From: Pedobacter nototheniae | GTDB lineage: Bacteria; Bacteroidota; Bacteroidia; Sphingobacteriales; Sphingobacteriaceae | DNA length: 64,000 nt | Assembly: GCF_004335085.1 (NCBI RefSeq) | Contig: NZ_RQRS01000016.1 | Coordinates: forward strand, 26,856-90,855 | Direction of reading: 5' to 3' | Shown here: one piece after another, positions 8,572 through 16,787 of the stretch | How positions within the stretch are numbered: the first letter of the stretch is position 1 | Layout of the letters: every line of letters starts with the position of its first letter | The notes under the pieces: model-generated | Database searches by the model: none | The model's input: only the letters and a program-made list of their open reading frames with translations | What the model was told of the DNA's origin: nothing | Translations under genes and position numbers: made by a program

Positions 8572-9865
8572 GCAGAAAGCGTATTACATTATCGATTTTG
8601 ACAGCACATTTACTCAAGTAGAAGCACTGGATGAGCTGGCCCGGATTTCATTAAAAAAGCACCCGGAAAAAGAACTTATCTTTCAAAAGATTGAAGATTA
8701 TACCAATTTAGCCATGGAAGGTAAACTTTCATTTTCTGAAAGTTTAGCACAACGTGTTAAATTGCTTGAAGCTAACGAAGATCATTTAAAACAGTTAATT
8801 AAGCATTTAAAGAAAAAGGTTTCTACATCATTTTCTCGTAATGCAGAGTTTTTTAAAAAACATGCTGATGAAGTATTAATAGTTTCTGGTGGTTTTAAGG
8901 AGTTTATTACCCCCGTTGTTAGTCAGTATCATATTAAAAAAGAAAATATTTACGCCAATACTTTTGTAACTACAGGTGATGGAAATATTATAGATTACGA
9001 TCATGCAAATCCCCTTAGCGAAGAAGGAGGAAAAGTAAAATTGTTGCAGCACTTAAAACTAGAAGGTGAGCTTTTTGGTATTGGCGATGGATATTCAGAT
9101 TTCCAGCTTCGCGAAAGTGGAATGATTAATAAGTTTTTTGCCTTTACAGAGAATATTGCCCGTCAAACTATTATTGAAAAGGCCGACCATATTACGCCAA
9201 GTTTTGATGAGTTTTTATATGTTAACAATTTACCAAGAGCAATATCTTATCCCAAAAATAGAATCCTTTGCCTTGTAATTGGTAATGTTGATCCTAAAAG
9301 TATTGCTATGCTAAAACATGATGGTTTATCCATAAGGCATAAAACTTCTTTTGAAGAAAAATATGTTAAAGATGTTGGTGTAATTTTACTTGCAGACGGG
9401 GAAAAGTTAGATAACGAGCAGATAAAAAATGCGGTAAAACTTAAAACGATTGGCTATTTAGGTAGTGCAAGAAATAAATTTAACTTCGATTTATGTACTA
9501 AGCAAGGGATCGTTGTATTTGATGACCCTAAAGGCAATCCTCGTAACCTGGATTTTATTCCAAAAAGAATGATTGATTTTATGAATACGGGCGCAACTTA
9601 TTTAAGCAGCAACTTTCCTAATTTGCAGCTGCCTAAAATAGATAAATCACACCGCCTAATTCATATTCATAAAAATGTACCTGGTATTATGGCGCAAATT
9701 AATACCGTTTTTGCAAAACATAACATCAATATTGTTGGCCAGTTTTTGATGACGAACCCAGAAATTGGTTACGCCATTACCGATATTAATACCGAATACG
9801 ATAAACAGCTATTTAAATCACTAAAAAAGATTGAGCACACCATAAAGTTTAGGGTATTGTACTAA
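8564..9865 (+). CDS. SerB-like HAD phosphatase fused to SerA remnants and an ACT domain
   Basis: Protein of 433 residues. Residues 1-215 are a HAD-IB phosphatase: DFDST (Asp11, Asp13), VSGG (Ser108), GDGYSD (Asp175, Asp179). Residues about 230-325 resemble the first part of 3-phosphoglycerate dehydrogenase (IKNAVKLKTIGYLGSARNKF, GIVVFDDPKGN). Residues 331-433 match the SerA C-terminus, with NFPNLQLP and the ACT domain (RLIHIHKNVPGIMAQINTVF, IKFRVLY). The NAD-binding Rossmann domain that normally lies between is absent. Expected activity is phosphoserine phosphatase with a serine-sensing ACT module; dehydrogenase activity is not expected. The start overlaps the epimerase stop. Confidence 0.8.
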   Translation: MPKQKAYYIIDFDSTFTQVEALDELARISLKKHPEKELIFQKIEDYTNLAMEGKLSFSESLAQRVKLLEANEDHLKQLIKHLKKKVSTSFSRNAEFFKKHADEVLIVSGGFKEFITPVVSQYHIKKENIYANTFVTTGDGNIIDYDHANPLSEEGGKVKLLQHLKLEGELFGIGDGYSDFQLRESGMINKFFAFTENIARQTIIEKADHITPSFDEFLYVNNLPRAISYPKNRILCLVIGNVDPKSIAMLKHDGLSIRHKTSFEEKYVKDVGVILLADGEKLDNEQIKNAVKLKTIGYLGSARNKFNFDLCTKQGIVVFDDPKGNPRNLDFIPKRMIDFMNTGATYLSSNFPNLQLPKIDKSHRLIHIHKNVPGIMAQINTVFAKHNINIVGQFLMTNPEIGYAITDINTEYDKQLFKSLKKIEHTIKFRVLY

Positions 9866-9886
9866 CTAAATGGTATTTTAATTATT

Positions 9887-9925
9887 GCTTTGTGCTTTGC
9901 AATTCCAATTTGTAAAGTACAAAGC
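9887..9925 (+). terminator. Possible hairpin terminator after the SerB-like gene
   Basis: GCTTTGTGCTTT at 9887-9898 pairs with AAAGTACAAAGC at 9914-9925, with one G-U pair. There is no clean T-run after it, so the call is weak. Confidence 0.4.
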
Positions 9926-9960
9926 AACCGTTTTAATCATATCAATCTAGTTTTCAATTG

Positions 9961-10112
9961 CAGGAAGCAGTTTTCGAAGGAGCTACAGACTTCACTTTCC
10001 AAAAACCTTAAAATAAATATTTGGAAATGAACGGAAAGAAGCATCTAACGCGGTGAAGTCCCGCTATTCTTACTACCGAAGAAAAATCGGCATTCATTCT
10101 ATCGGGTTTAAA
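9961..10112. repeat. Intergenic repeat, copy A
   Basis: About 150 bp, nearly identical to 10347-10499. Shared landmarks are CAGGAAGCAGTTTTC, GGAGCTACAGACTTC, AATATTTGGAAATGA and TATCGGGTTTAAA. It lacks the left-hand CCTGATTG part present in the other copies. Confidence 0.8.
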
Positions 10113-10167
10113 AATAAAGGTTAAGCCTAATAAAGGAGATGGCTTCAGGCCATAACAGACCCCTTAC

Positions 10168-10247
10168 TTCCGTTCGCAATGACGATCGTATAAAAAAAGA
10201 ATTACAAAACCGCACGTCTTTGCGAGGAGGAACGACGAAGCAATCTT
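10168..10247. repeat. REP-like inverted element
   Basis: TCGCAATGACG at 10174-10184 faces the near-complement CGTCTTTGCGA at 10215-10225, followed by GGAGGAACGACGAAGCAATC. From memory, variants of CGTCATTGCGAGGA...GAAGCAATC recur between genes in many Bacteroidota, so I call it a REP-type element; the family name was not checked. Confidence 0.55.
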
Positions 10248-10291
10248 TTCATCCGTATCAATGTGGCTTTCACTTTCAGAAACGATCGACT

Positions 10292-10498
10292 TAAACCTGA
10301 TTGACAGCGGTATCCCCGATTTTTTCTATCGGGATAGAGCAGAAAGCAGGAAGCAGTTTTCAAAGGAGCTACAGACTTCGCTTTCCAAAAACCTTAAAAT
10401 AAATATTTGGAAATGAGCGGAGAGAAGCATCTAACGAGGTGAAGCCCCGCTATACTTTCTGCCGAAGAAAGATCGGCATTCATCCTATCGGGTTTAAA
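10292..10498. repeat. Intergenic repeat, copy B with covarying hairpin
   Basis: It joins the two repeat types: the left part (AAACCTGATTGACAGCGG...) matches 3011-3063 and 3311-3363, and the right part from 10347 matches copy A. Its hairpin is CCCGAT-TTTTTCT-ATCGGG at 10315-10333, where the other copies have CCGAC/GTCGG with the same loop. Confidence 0.8.
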
Positions 10499-10842
10499 TA
10501 ACAAAAACCTGTACATAATAAAGATTTTAGGGGTACAGCAACCATGTGAAGCAGTGTTTTACTTATGCTAAGGCCTGCCGTATAGGTGTAGACTAGTAAA
10601 TTAATAGTCTGGATATGTTATTTAATGCTCCGTTTACGTTGTGCAACGTATAATTATAAGTCCGGAGCGTTAAACTATATATTTTTTACACTAAACGATC
10701 GCTTCCACGCCCCAACATTGGTGCTGTATCAGGTATAATTATATATCAGGAACATCAAACGATATATATAGAACGTGAACCGAGTGGTTGTACAACCCCA
10801 AATTATATATTATTAGGTTTTTAAAGTGGGGAATACTAACAG
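10499..10842. other. Gene-free AT-rich stretch with inverted and degenerate direct repeats
   Basis: No coding frame of any quality. An inverted repeat at 10620-10674 (TTTAATGCTCCG against CGGAGCGTTAAA) encloses a smaller hairpin ACGTTG-TG-CAACGT at 10636-10649. The segment from 10647 (CGTATAATTATAAG...) is loosely repeated at 10733-10770. The function is unknown. It is on the far side of the CLC gene from the riboswitch. Confidence 0.5.
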
Positions 10843-12132
10843 TTATTTTAAAAACGGATGCCTTTTTAATAAAAGATGCTTCGGGCTACCTACCGATTGA
10901 GCATGATAAATTCCGGTATGGCCCGAAAATATGTAGGCGGTAACACAAGCTATAGCAATGTAAATACCTGGTGCAGCGCCAAAAAGTTCAATACCCATTA
11001 AAATGCAGGCTAAGGGTGTATTGGCAGCACCAGCAAAAACTGCTACAAAGCCCATTCCGGCAAGTAAGCCGTAAGGCATAGGAATAAAAAAACTTAAAAA
11101 ACTACCGAGGGTTGCGCCAATAAAAAACAAAGGTGTTACCTCACCCCCCTTAAAACCGGCACTTAAGGTTAGGGCGGTTAAAAATAGTTTAATTGCGAAG
11201 GTATAATAATGCTCTTGGGTGGTAAAAGATTCTGAAATAACAGGAATACCTAATCCAATATATTTTGTAGTACCCAAAAAATAAATAATTATAATTAGGA
11301 TAATTCCGCCAACTACTGGTCTGAAAGGAGGATATTTAATCTTTTTAAAAAGGTTAGTTAAAGTGTGGTTTAAAGCAGAAAAGCTCCTTGCAACTAAGCC
11401 GAAAATAATTCCACAACCTAAAGACCATAATAAATTTAGGCCATTCATTTCGGGTACCACACCAATAGAATAGTGCGTGTGCCCAACACCCCAAGCCTTG
11501 CAAACATAATCGGCAATTACAGCTGTAATAAATGATGGTAGTATTGCCGTGTACATTAGGCTGCCAATTACAAAAACCTCCAGCCCAAAAATTGCACCAG
11601 CAAGAGGTGTCCCAAATACAGAGGCAAAGCCAGCACTAATGCCACAAATTAAAATTACTTTTCTATCCCTTGGTTTCAGCTTAAATACTTTAGTAAACTG
11701 ATCTGCAAAGGCACCTCCAATTTGTACTGCTGTTCCCTCTCTGCCGGCCGAGCCTCCAAATAAGTGGGTAACTATAGTTCCGGCAAATATTAATGGCGCC
11801 ATTATTAACGGTATTACTTTTTTGGGGCTCTGCAATTCTTCAATTAAAAGGTTGTTTCCTTTAACTACCTCTTTACCCCAATAATGATAAGTTAAACCAA
11901 TTAAAAGCCCTGCAAAAGGTAGTAATACAATTATTTGTACATGTTGCTCCCTATAGTTTGTTGCCAGGTTAAGGGTTTCAAGAAATAAGGCTGACGCCGA
12001 ACCTACAATAGAGCCCAGCAATACTGCAAGTAAAAGCCATTTAAGGGTATTTAATAATAATACACCAAACTCTAATTTGATAAAACGATTGAAGGAAAGA
12101 GGTAAGCCCTCTGATAAGTTTTTAACAGGCAT
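10843..12132 (-). CDS. eriC: CLC-F type fluoride/proton antiporter
   Basis: Polytopic membrane protein of 429 residues in the CLC family. It has GSAGREGTAVQIG (gating Glu132) with GREGT instead of the usual GREGP, and KGNNLL (91-96) where chloride CLCs have GSGIP. Other family landmarks are VFGTPLAGAIFGLEV, GVGHTHYSIG and AACILMGIELFGAAPG-type helices. These variants fit the fluoride-exporting CLC-F branch (EriC-F). The assignment is strongly supported by a fluoride riboswitch in its leader. It would expel fluoride in exchange for protons across the inner membrane. It appears to be a single-gene unit. Confidence 0.85.
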   Translation of the reverse strand: MPVKNLSEGLPLSFNRFIKLEFGVLLLNTLKWLLLAVLLGSIVGSASALFLETLNLATNYREQHVQIIVLLPFAGLLIGLTYHYWGKEVVKGNNLLIEELQSPKKVIPLIMAPLIFAGTIVTHLFGGSAGREGTAVQIGGAFADQFTKVFKLKPRDRKVILICGISAGFASVFGTPLAGAIFGLEVFVIGSLMYTAILPSFITAVIADYVCKAWGVGHTHYSIGVVPEMNGLNLLWSLGCGIIFGLVARSFSALNHTLTNLFKKIKYPPFRPVVGGIILIIIIYFLGTTKYIGLGIPVISESFTTQEHYYTFAIKLFLTALTLSAGFKGGEVTPLFFIGATLGSFLSFFIPMPYGLLAGMGFVAVFAGAANTPLACILMGIELFGAAPGIYIAIACVTAYIFSGHTGIYHAQSVGSPKHLLLKRHPFLK

Positions 12133-12156
12133 TTTAATTCAATTTTCTAATAAAAT

Positions 12157-12206
12157 CGTAGGAGTCATCAGCCTGTTTGGGCGGTTTTGGCGGTACCCCA
12201 TCGCCA
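12157..12206 (-). ncRNA. Fluoride riboswitch (crcB motif)
   Basis: Read on the minus strand, the leader contains GGCGATGGGGTACCGCC (12189-12205), then AAAAC, a second hairpin GCC-CAAACA-GGC, then TGATGACTCCTAC. This is the crcB/fluoride aptamer order: stem GGCG/CGCC, a small second stem, GCTGATG, and a CTCCTAC tail. The loop GGGGT can pair with ACTCC (one G-U) to form the required pseudoknot. It ends about 25 nt before the ATG of the CLC-F gene, so it probably acts on translation or on termination inside the short leader. Confidence 0.92.
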
Positions 12207-12278
12207 TTGGTTCAAATTTATAAAAATTAACACTTGTTCCAAAATATGTTATCATATTTGCGTAACTAACTTTATATA

Positions 12279-13244
12279 ATGGATTTCACGCCCGAAATAA
12301 AAGAAAAACTTAACCAGTTACAGGAAAAGTATACCGCTATGGGACAAGATATGGCTTCATACCTTGATGGTTTGCTTTATGCTGATTTTTTAACCTATTG
12401 GGATTACATCCATCTGGATACCCTTTTAAGCTTGCAAAGCCCAAAAACTCCTTTCCCTGATGAGGAAATTTTTATAATGTACCATCAAATTACAGAGTTA
12501 TATTTTAAGCTTAGCCTGCACGAATTAAAGCAAATAGCTGAACATAAAAACCTTACCGTTGATTTTATCACCGCAAGGGTGAAAAGAATTAACGCCTACT
12601 TTAATGCACTTACCACCTCTTTTGAAGTTATGGTGGATGGAATGGAAAAAGAACAATTCTTAAAATTTAGAATGTCGTTATTACCAGCAAGTGGCTTTCA
12701 ATCCGGTCAATATAGAATGATAGAGATTTGCGCCACAGATTTTATTCGCTTGGTAGATAAAAGTAAAAGAGAAGAATTAAGTGCAGCATCAATAGATGAG
12801 CAGTTTGAATATATTTATTGGAAATTTGGGGCAACAGAACTTGCTTCGGGTAAACAAACCCTTACCTTAAAACAGTTTATACAAAAATATGCCAGTCAGT
12901 TTTTACAATTGGCAAAAGATAGAGCCCAAACCAATTTGGCAACACTTTACCATAAACTACAAGCACAAGGCAATGATGTTAGCGCATTGGCAGAAGAGTT
13001 GCGAAAGCTAGATTTATATGTAAATGTAGAATGGCCACTTTCTCACTATAAATCAGCAGTACGATACCTGGAAAAAGATCCGGTAGATGTTGCCGCAACT
13101 GGCGGAACTAACTGGCAGAAATATTTGCCTCCACGTTTTCAAAAAAGAATCTTTTATCCATTTTTATGGACAGAGGAACAAATGAACGAATGGGGTAAGG
13201 GATGGGTGCTTAGTGTACTTAAAACACTGAAAAGTAAAGATTAA
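12279..13244 (+). CDS. Tryptophan 2,3-dioxygenase-family protein, divergent
   Basis: Protein of 321 residues with the TDO signature FRMSLLPASGFQSGQYR (130-146) and YWDYIHLDTLLSLQ near residue 40. The likely haem-ligand His is His256 (LSHYKSAVRYL) and a diverged ATGGTN loop follows (273-278). The active-site His of the HDExLF motif is replaced: here the segment is FPDEEIF, with Pro60 at the His position, and ELWFK is ELYFK. It is probably a haem protein, but whether it opens the indole ring of tryptophan is uncertain. No kynurenine-pathway gene is adjacent. It is divergent from the CLC gene and 148 bp before ilvE. Confidence 0.75.
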   Translation: MDFTPEIKEKLNQLQEKYTAMGQDMASYLDGLLYADFLTYWDYIHLDTLLSLQSPKTPFPDEEIFIMYHQITELYFKLSLHELKQIAEHKNLTVDFITARVKRINAYFNALTTSFEVMVDGMEKEQFLKFRMSLLPASGFQSGQYRMIEICATDFIRLVDKSKREELSAASIDEQFEYIYWKFGATELASGKQTLTLKQFIQKYASQFLQLAKDRAQTNLATLYHKLQAQGNDVSALAEELRKLDLYVNVEWPLSHYKSAVRYLEKDPVDVAATGGTNWQKYLPPRFQKRIFYPFLWTEEQMNEWGKGWVLSVLKTLKSKD

Positions 13245-13258
13245 ATTGACAATTTTAA

Positions 13259-13288
13259 TTGAAAAAACGGTCAATTTTTGCTAATTTG
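13259..13288 (+). promoter_or_regulatory. Promoter of ilvE
   Basis: TTG at 13259-13261, then 20 nt, then TAATTTG at 13282-13288, close to the Bacteroidota consensus (one base shorter in the -7 box). It lies about 105 nt before the ATG. Confidence 0.5.
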
Positions 13289-13392
13289 CCCAAATTAAAA
13301 TGACTGAATGATTGATGGATTGAAGGAAAGAATTGGGGCGTAAATCGCTGCTATTTCTCTACTCAAAATTGCTCATTCAAAATTAAAATATT

Positions 13393-14457
13393 ATGACCGA
13401 AACATTAGATATAAAAATCACGAAAGCAGGCGAAAGTCGCTTAACCGTTACAGATTTTTCACAATTACCTTTTGGTAAAGTTTTTACAGATCATATGTTC
13501 GTTGCTGATTATGAAGACGGCGAATGGAAAAATTTACAAATTCTTCCATATGGTCCAATTCCAATGAGCCCGGCAATTTCTGCATTACATTATGGGCAGG
13601 CAATTTTTGAAGGCTTAAAAGCATATCGCCAGCCAAACGGTCAAATCAGTGTTTTTCGTGCAAATAAAAACTTCGAACGCTTCAATAAATCGGCAACAAG
13701 AATGTCTATGCCAACCGTTCCTGAAGAAATTTTTATGCAAGGATTAGCGGCCTTAATTAATATCGATGAAAAATGGGTGCCATCACAAGAGGATTATGCC
13801 CTGTACATTCGCCCGGTAATGTATGCAACCGATCCATATTTAGGCGTTAGAGCTTCTGATACCTATAAGTTTGTATTATTAACTACGCCAACAGGCCCTT
13901 ATTATAGTAAAGCTTTAAAAGTTAAAATTGAAACTGAATTTACCCGTGCAGATGAAGGTGGTGTTGGTTATGCCAAAACTGCTGGTAACTACGCACGTTC
14001 ATTATATCCATTCGAGGAAGCTAAAAAAGAAGGATATGACCAATTAATCTGGACAGATTCAGTAACGCATGAATTTATTGAAGAAGCTGGAACAGCAAAT
14101 TTAATTTTTGTAATTAATGGTAAACTGGTTACACCATCTGTAAGAAGTACCGTTTTAGATGGGGTTACAAGAGATACGATTATTCAGCTTGCAAAACAAC
14201 AAGGTGTAGAAGTTGAAGAACGTAGAGTATCTGTTAAGGAAGTAATTGAAGGAATAGAAAATGGTACACTAACCGAAGCTTTTGCTGCGGGTACTGCCGC
14301 TACCGTTACCCAAATTGGAGAAATTGGCTACCAGGGTAAAACATATCAACTTACAGATTCTGCAACTAGAAATGTATCAAATGGTATCGCTAAAAAGTTA
14401 AACGATATTCGTTATGGCTTAGCTCCCGATGAGTTTGGATGGAATTGGGTGTTGTAA
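13393..14457 (+). CDS. ilvE: Branched-chain amino acid aminotransferase
   Basis: Class IV PLP aminotransferase of 354 residues, the length of the BCAT2-like group. The PLP-binding Lys is Lys195 in GYAKTAGNYARS. Other conserved segments are HYGQAIFEGLKAYR (substrate side), EEAGTANLIFV and GTAATVTQIGEI (phosphate-binding loop). It transfers amino groups between 2-oxoglutarate/glutamate and leucine, isoleucine and valine in the cytosol. It is a single-gene unit with its own promoter and terminator. Confidence 0.95.
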   Translation: MTETLDIKITKAGESRLTVTDFSQLPFGKVFTDHMFVADYEDGEWKNLQILPYGPIPMSPAISALHYGQAIFEGLKAYRQPNGQISVFRANKNFERFNKSATRMSMPTVPEEIFMQGLAALINIDEKWVPSQEDYALYIRPVMYATDPYLGVRASDTYKFVLLTTPTGPYYSKALKVKIETEFTRADEGGVGYAKTAGNYARSLYPFEEAKKEGYDQLIWTDSVTHEFIEEAGTANLIFVINGKLVTPSVRSTVLDGVTRDTIIQLAKQQGVEVEERRVSVKEVIEGIENGTLTEAFAAGTAATVTQIGEIGYQGKTYQLTDSATRNVSNGIAKKLNDIRYGLAPDEFGWNWVL

Positions 14458-14478
14458 TTCAACATATACTAAATAAGA

Positions 14479-14506
14479 AAGTCTCGATGCAAATCGGGAC
14501 TTTTTT
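14479..14506 (+). terminator. Terminator of ilvE
   Basis: AGTCTCGAT-gcaa-ATCGGGACT followed by TTTTTT, with one G-U pair. Confidence 0.9.
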
Positions 14507-14600
14507 ATGCTTCTTAAATTTTATATAAAGCAACAAAAGCAATACAAAAAAGATAATCAGGTTATCCTTTTGTAAATTTCGACCTTATAAAACCGAACAA

Positions 14601-16721
14601 ATGAATAAATCTTTATTTTTTCTTTCTATCGCCACTGTTTTATGCAGTTACAATGCTCAGGCACAGAAAAAGCGATTAAATCTTCAACAGTCTATCGGTG
14701 CGCAACCATCCCTTACCAAAGCAATAAACCCTGTAAGTGGTTGGGCCGATAATACACATTACATTGAAAACGATTTGCGTGAACGTAAGCAATACGCCGT
14801 TGACATTAAAACTGGCGAAAGAACGGCTTATACACCACCGCCAAAAAGCGATGTTGATGTGTTTGTAAAAGACAAAGATGTTTTTATTCAATATGGCAAG
14901 GCCGAAGCAAAACGCCTAACCAACAATGCTGATGAAGAAAAGAACCCAACACTATCTCCTGATGGTAAATATGTAGCTTTTACTAAAAATAATGATCTAT
15001 ATGCAGTAGAGGTTCAAAGTGGTAAAGAAATTAGATATACAAGTGATGCTACAGATGTGATTTACAACGGTTGGTCATCATGGGTTTATTTTGAAGAAAT
15101 TTTAGGAAGACCAACAAAGTACAGAGCTTTTTGGTGGGCTCCAGATAGCAAGCACATAGCCTTTATGCGCTTTGATGATACTAAGGTGCCAATGTTTCCA
15201 ATAAATGGATCTACAGGACAGCACGGTTACACAGAGAAAACCCGTTATCCAAAAGCTGGTGATCCTAACCCTGAAGTAAAAGTCGGTTTTGTAAAATCAG
15301 AAGGCGGAGCGGTAGTTTGGGCAGATTTTAATGAAAAGGACGATCAATATTTTGGCATGCCTTACTGGAGTTTTGATGGATCGAGTTTAATGGTGCAGTG
15401 GATGAACCGAGGACAGGATAACCTTAAATTTTATACCGTTAATCCAGCTACTGGCGCTAAAAAGGAAATATACGATGAAAAGCAAAAAAGCTGGGTAGAT
15501 TTGGATTATGCTGGTCGTATTGAATACCTAAAAGACAATAAACTTTACATTTTAAAAAGTGATAAAACTGGTTGGGCTCATTTCTATCTGTATACTTTAG
15601 ATGGTAAACTAATTAACCCAATAACCAGTGGTAAATGGCAGGTAAAAGATTTAGAGTTTGTTGATGAAAAAAATAAGGTAATTTATTTTACAGCACGTAA
15701 GGAAGCTTCTACCACACTTGATTTTTATCGTGTAGATTATAATGGTAAAAATTTAAAAAGATTAACCTTTGGCGAGTACACTCACCAACCAGTAATTTCT
15801 CCTGATGGAAAGTATTTCGTTACAACTTATTCTAACGTTTCTACACCACAAAAAAGAGCATTGGTAGATAATAGTGGCAAAATTGTAAAAGAACTTGCAA
15901 ATAGCAAGGCTGATGATTTTGATGGATATGATTTTGGTAAAACAGAAATGATTACCATACCAACTGATGATGGTTATAATTTGCCTGCAGTAATTACTTA
16001 CCCAACAGATTTTGATCAAACTAAAAAATATCCTGTTGTATTTAGTATGTATGGCGGGCCAAACGCAGGTACAGTTACCAATACTTGGAAAGGAACAGCA
16101 AATCAGTTATGGGCTAATGAAGGTGTTATTCAAATTGCGGTAGATCACCGTGCATCAGGCCAGTTTGGTAAAGAAGGTGTGGCTTTAATGCACCGTAATT
16201 TAGGCAAATGGGAAATGTACGATTATATTACAGCCGCAAAATGGTTAAAAGCCAAACCATGGGTGGATAATAAAAAATTGTTAATTACGGGGCACAGTTA
16301 CGGTGGTTACATGACTTGTATGGCCTTAACCTACGGAGCTGATTATTTTGATTTTGGCTATGGTGGTGCACCAGTAACCAGTTGGGAACTGTACGATAGC
16401 GTTTATACTGAACGTTTTATGGATACTCCGCAAGAAAACCCTGAAGGTTATAAAGCTGGTTCTGTATTAACCTATGTAGATAAATACAAAGGTTTGCTAC
16501 GCATTATGCATGGCGATATGGATGATAACGTGCATATGCAAAACACAATACAACTAATTGATAAACTTGAAAACGCAAATAAACATTTTGAATTAATGAT
16601 TTATCCAGGAGGAAGACATGGCTGGGGTGGCGTAAAATCAGCTCACGATCGTTCGGAGAGATACCGTTTCTATTATCAAAATCTGTTAAATAAACCAGTG
16701 CCTGCAGAATTATTAAAATAA
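14601..16721 (+). CDS. Dipeptidyl peptidase IV-like serine peptidase (S9B)
   Basis: Exported peptidase of 706 residues with a signal peptide (MNKSLFFLSIATVLCSYNAQA). Residues about 80-430 form a DPPIV beta-propeller (NPTLSPDGKYVAFTKNNDLY, PVISPDGKYFVTTYS), and about 480-706 an alpha/beta hydrolase. The nucleophile is Ser566 in GHSYGG, the acid is in MDDNVH near 641-642, and the general base is His673 in GGRHGWGG. The substrate-binding Glu pair is suggested by YFEEILGR. It should release X-Pro or X-Ala dipeptides from peptides in the periplasm. A strong terminator follows the stop. Confidence 0.93.
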   Translation: MNKSLFFLSIATVLCSYNAQAQKKRLNLQQSIGAQPSLTKAINPVSGWADNTHYIENDLRERKQYAVDIKTGERTAYTPPPKSDVDVFVKDKDVFIQYGKAEAKRLTNNADEEKNPTLSPDGKYVAFTKNNDLYAVEVQSGKEIRYTSDATDVIYNGWSSWVYFEEILGRPTKYRAFWWAPDSKHIAFMRFDDTKVPMFPINGSTGQHGYTEKTRYPKAGDPNPEVKVGFVKSEGGAVVWADFNEKDDQYFGMPYWSFDGSSLMVQWMNRGQDNLKFYTVNPATGAKKEIYDEKQKSWVDLDYAGRIEYLKDNKLYILKSDKTGWAHFYLYTLDGKLINPITSGKWQVKDLEFVDEKNKVIYFTARKEASTTLDFYRVDYNGKNLKRLTFGEYTHQPVISPDGKYFVTTYSNVSTPQKRALVDNSGKIVKELANSKADDFDGYDFGKTEMITIPTDDGYNLPAVITYPTDFDQTKKYPVVFSMYGGPNAGTVTNTWKGTANQLWANEGVIQIAVDHRASGQFGKEGVALMHRNLGKWEMYDYITAAKWLKAKPWVDNKKLLITGHSYGGYMTCMALTYGADYFDFGYGGAPVTSWELYDSVYTERFMDTPQENPEGYKAGSVLTYVDKYKGLLRIMHGDMDDNVHMQNTIQLIDKLENANKHFELMIYPGGRHGWGGVKSAHDRSERYRFYYQNLLNKPVPAELLK

Positions 16722-16731
16722 ATAATCCTAT

Positions 16732-16775
16732 AAAAAGAAAAGGTCCGATAACTAAATGTCGGACCTTTTCTTTTT
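16732..16775. terminator. Bidirectional terminator with a 17-bp perfect stem
   Basis: AAAAAGAAAAGGTCCGA at 16732-16748 is fully complementary to 16759-16775, with a 10-nt loop. It serves the peptidase gene and the convergent DUF4920 gene. Confidence 0.95.
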
Positions 16776-16787
16776 ATATTGTAAATC

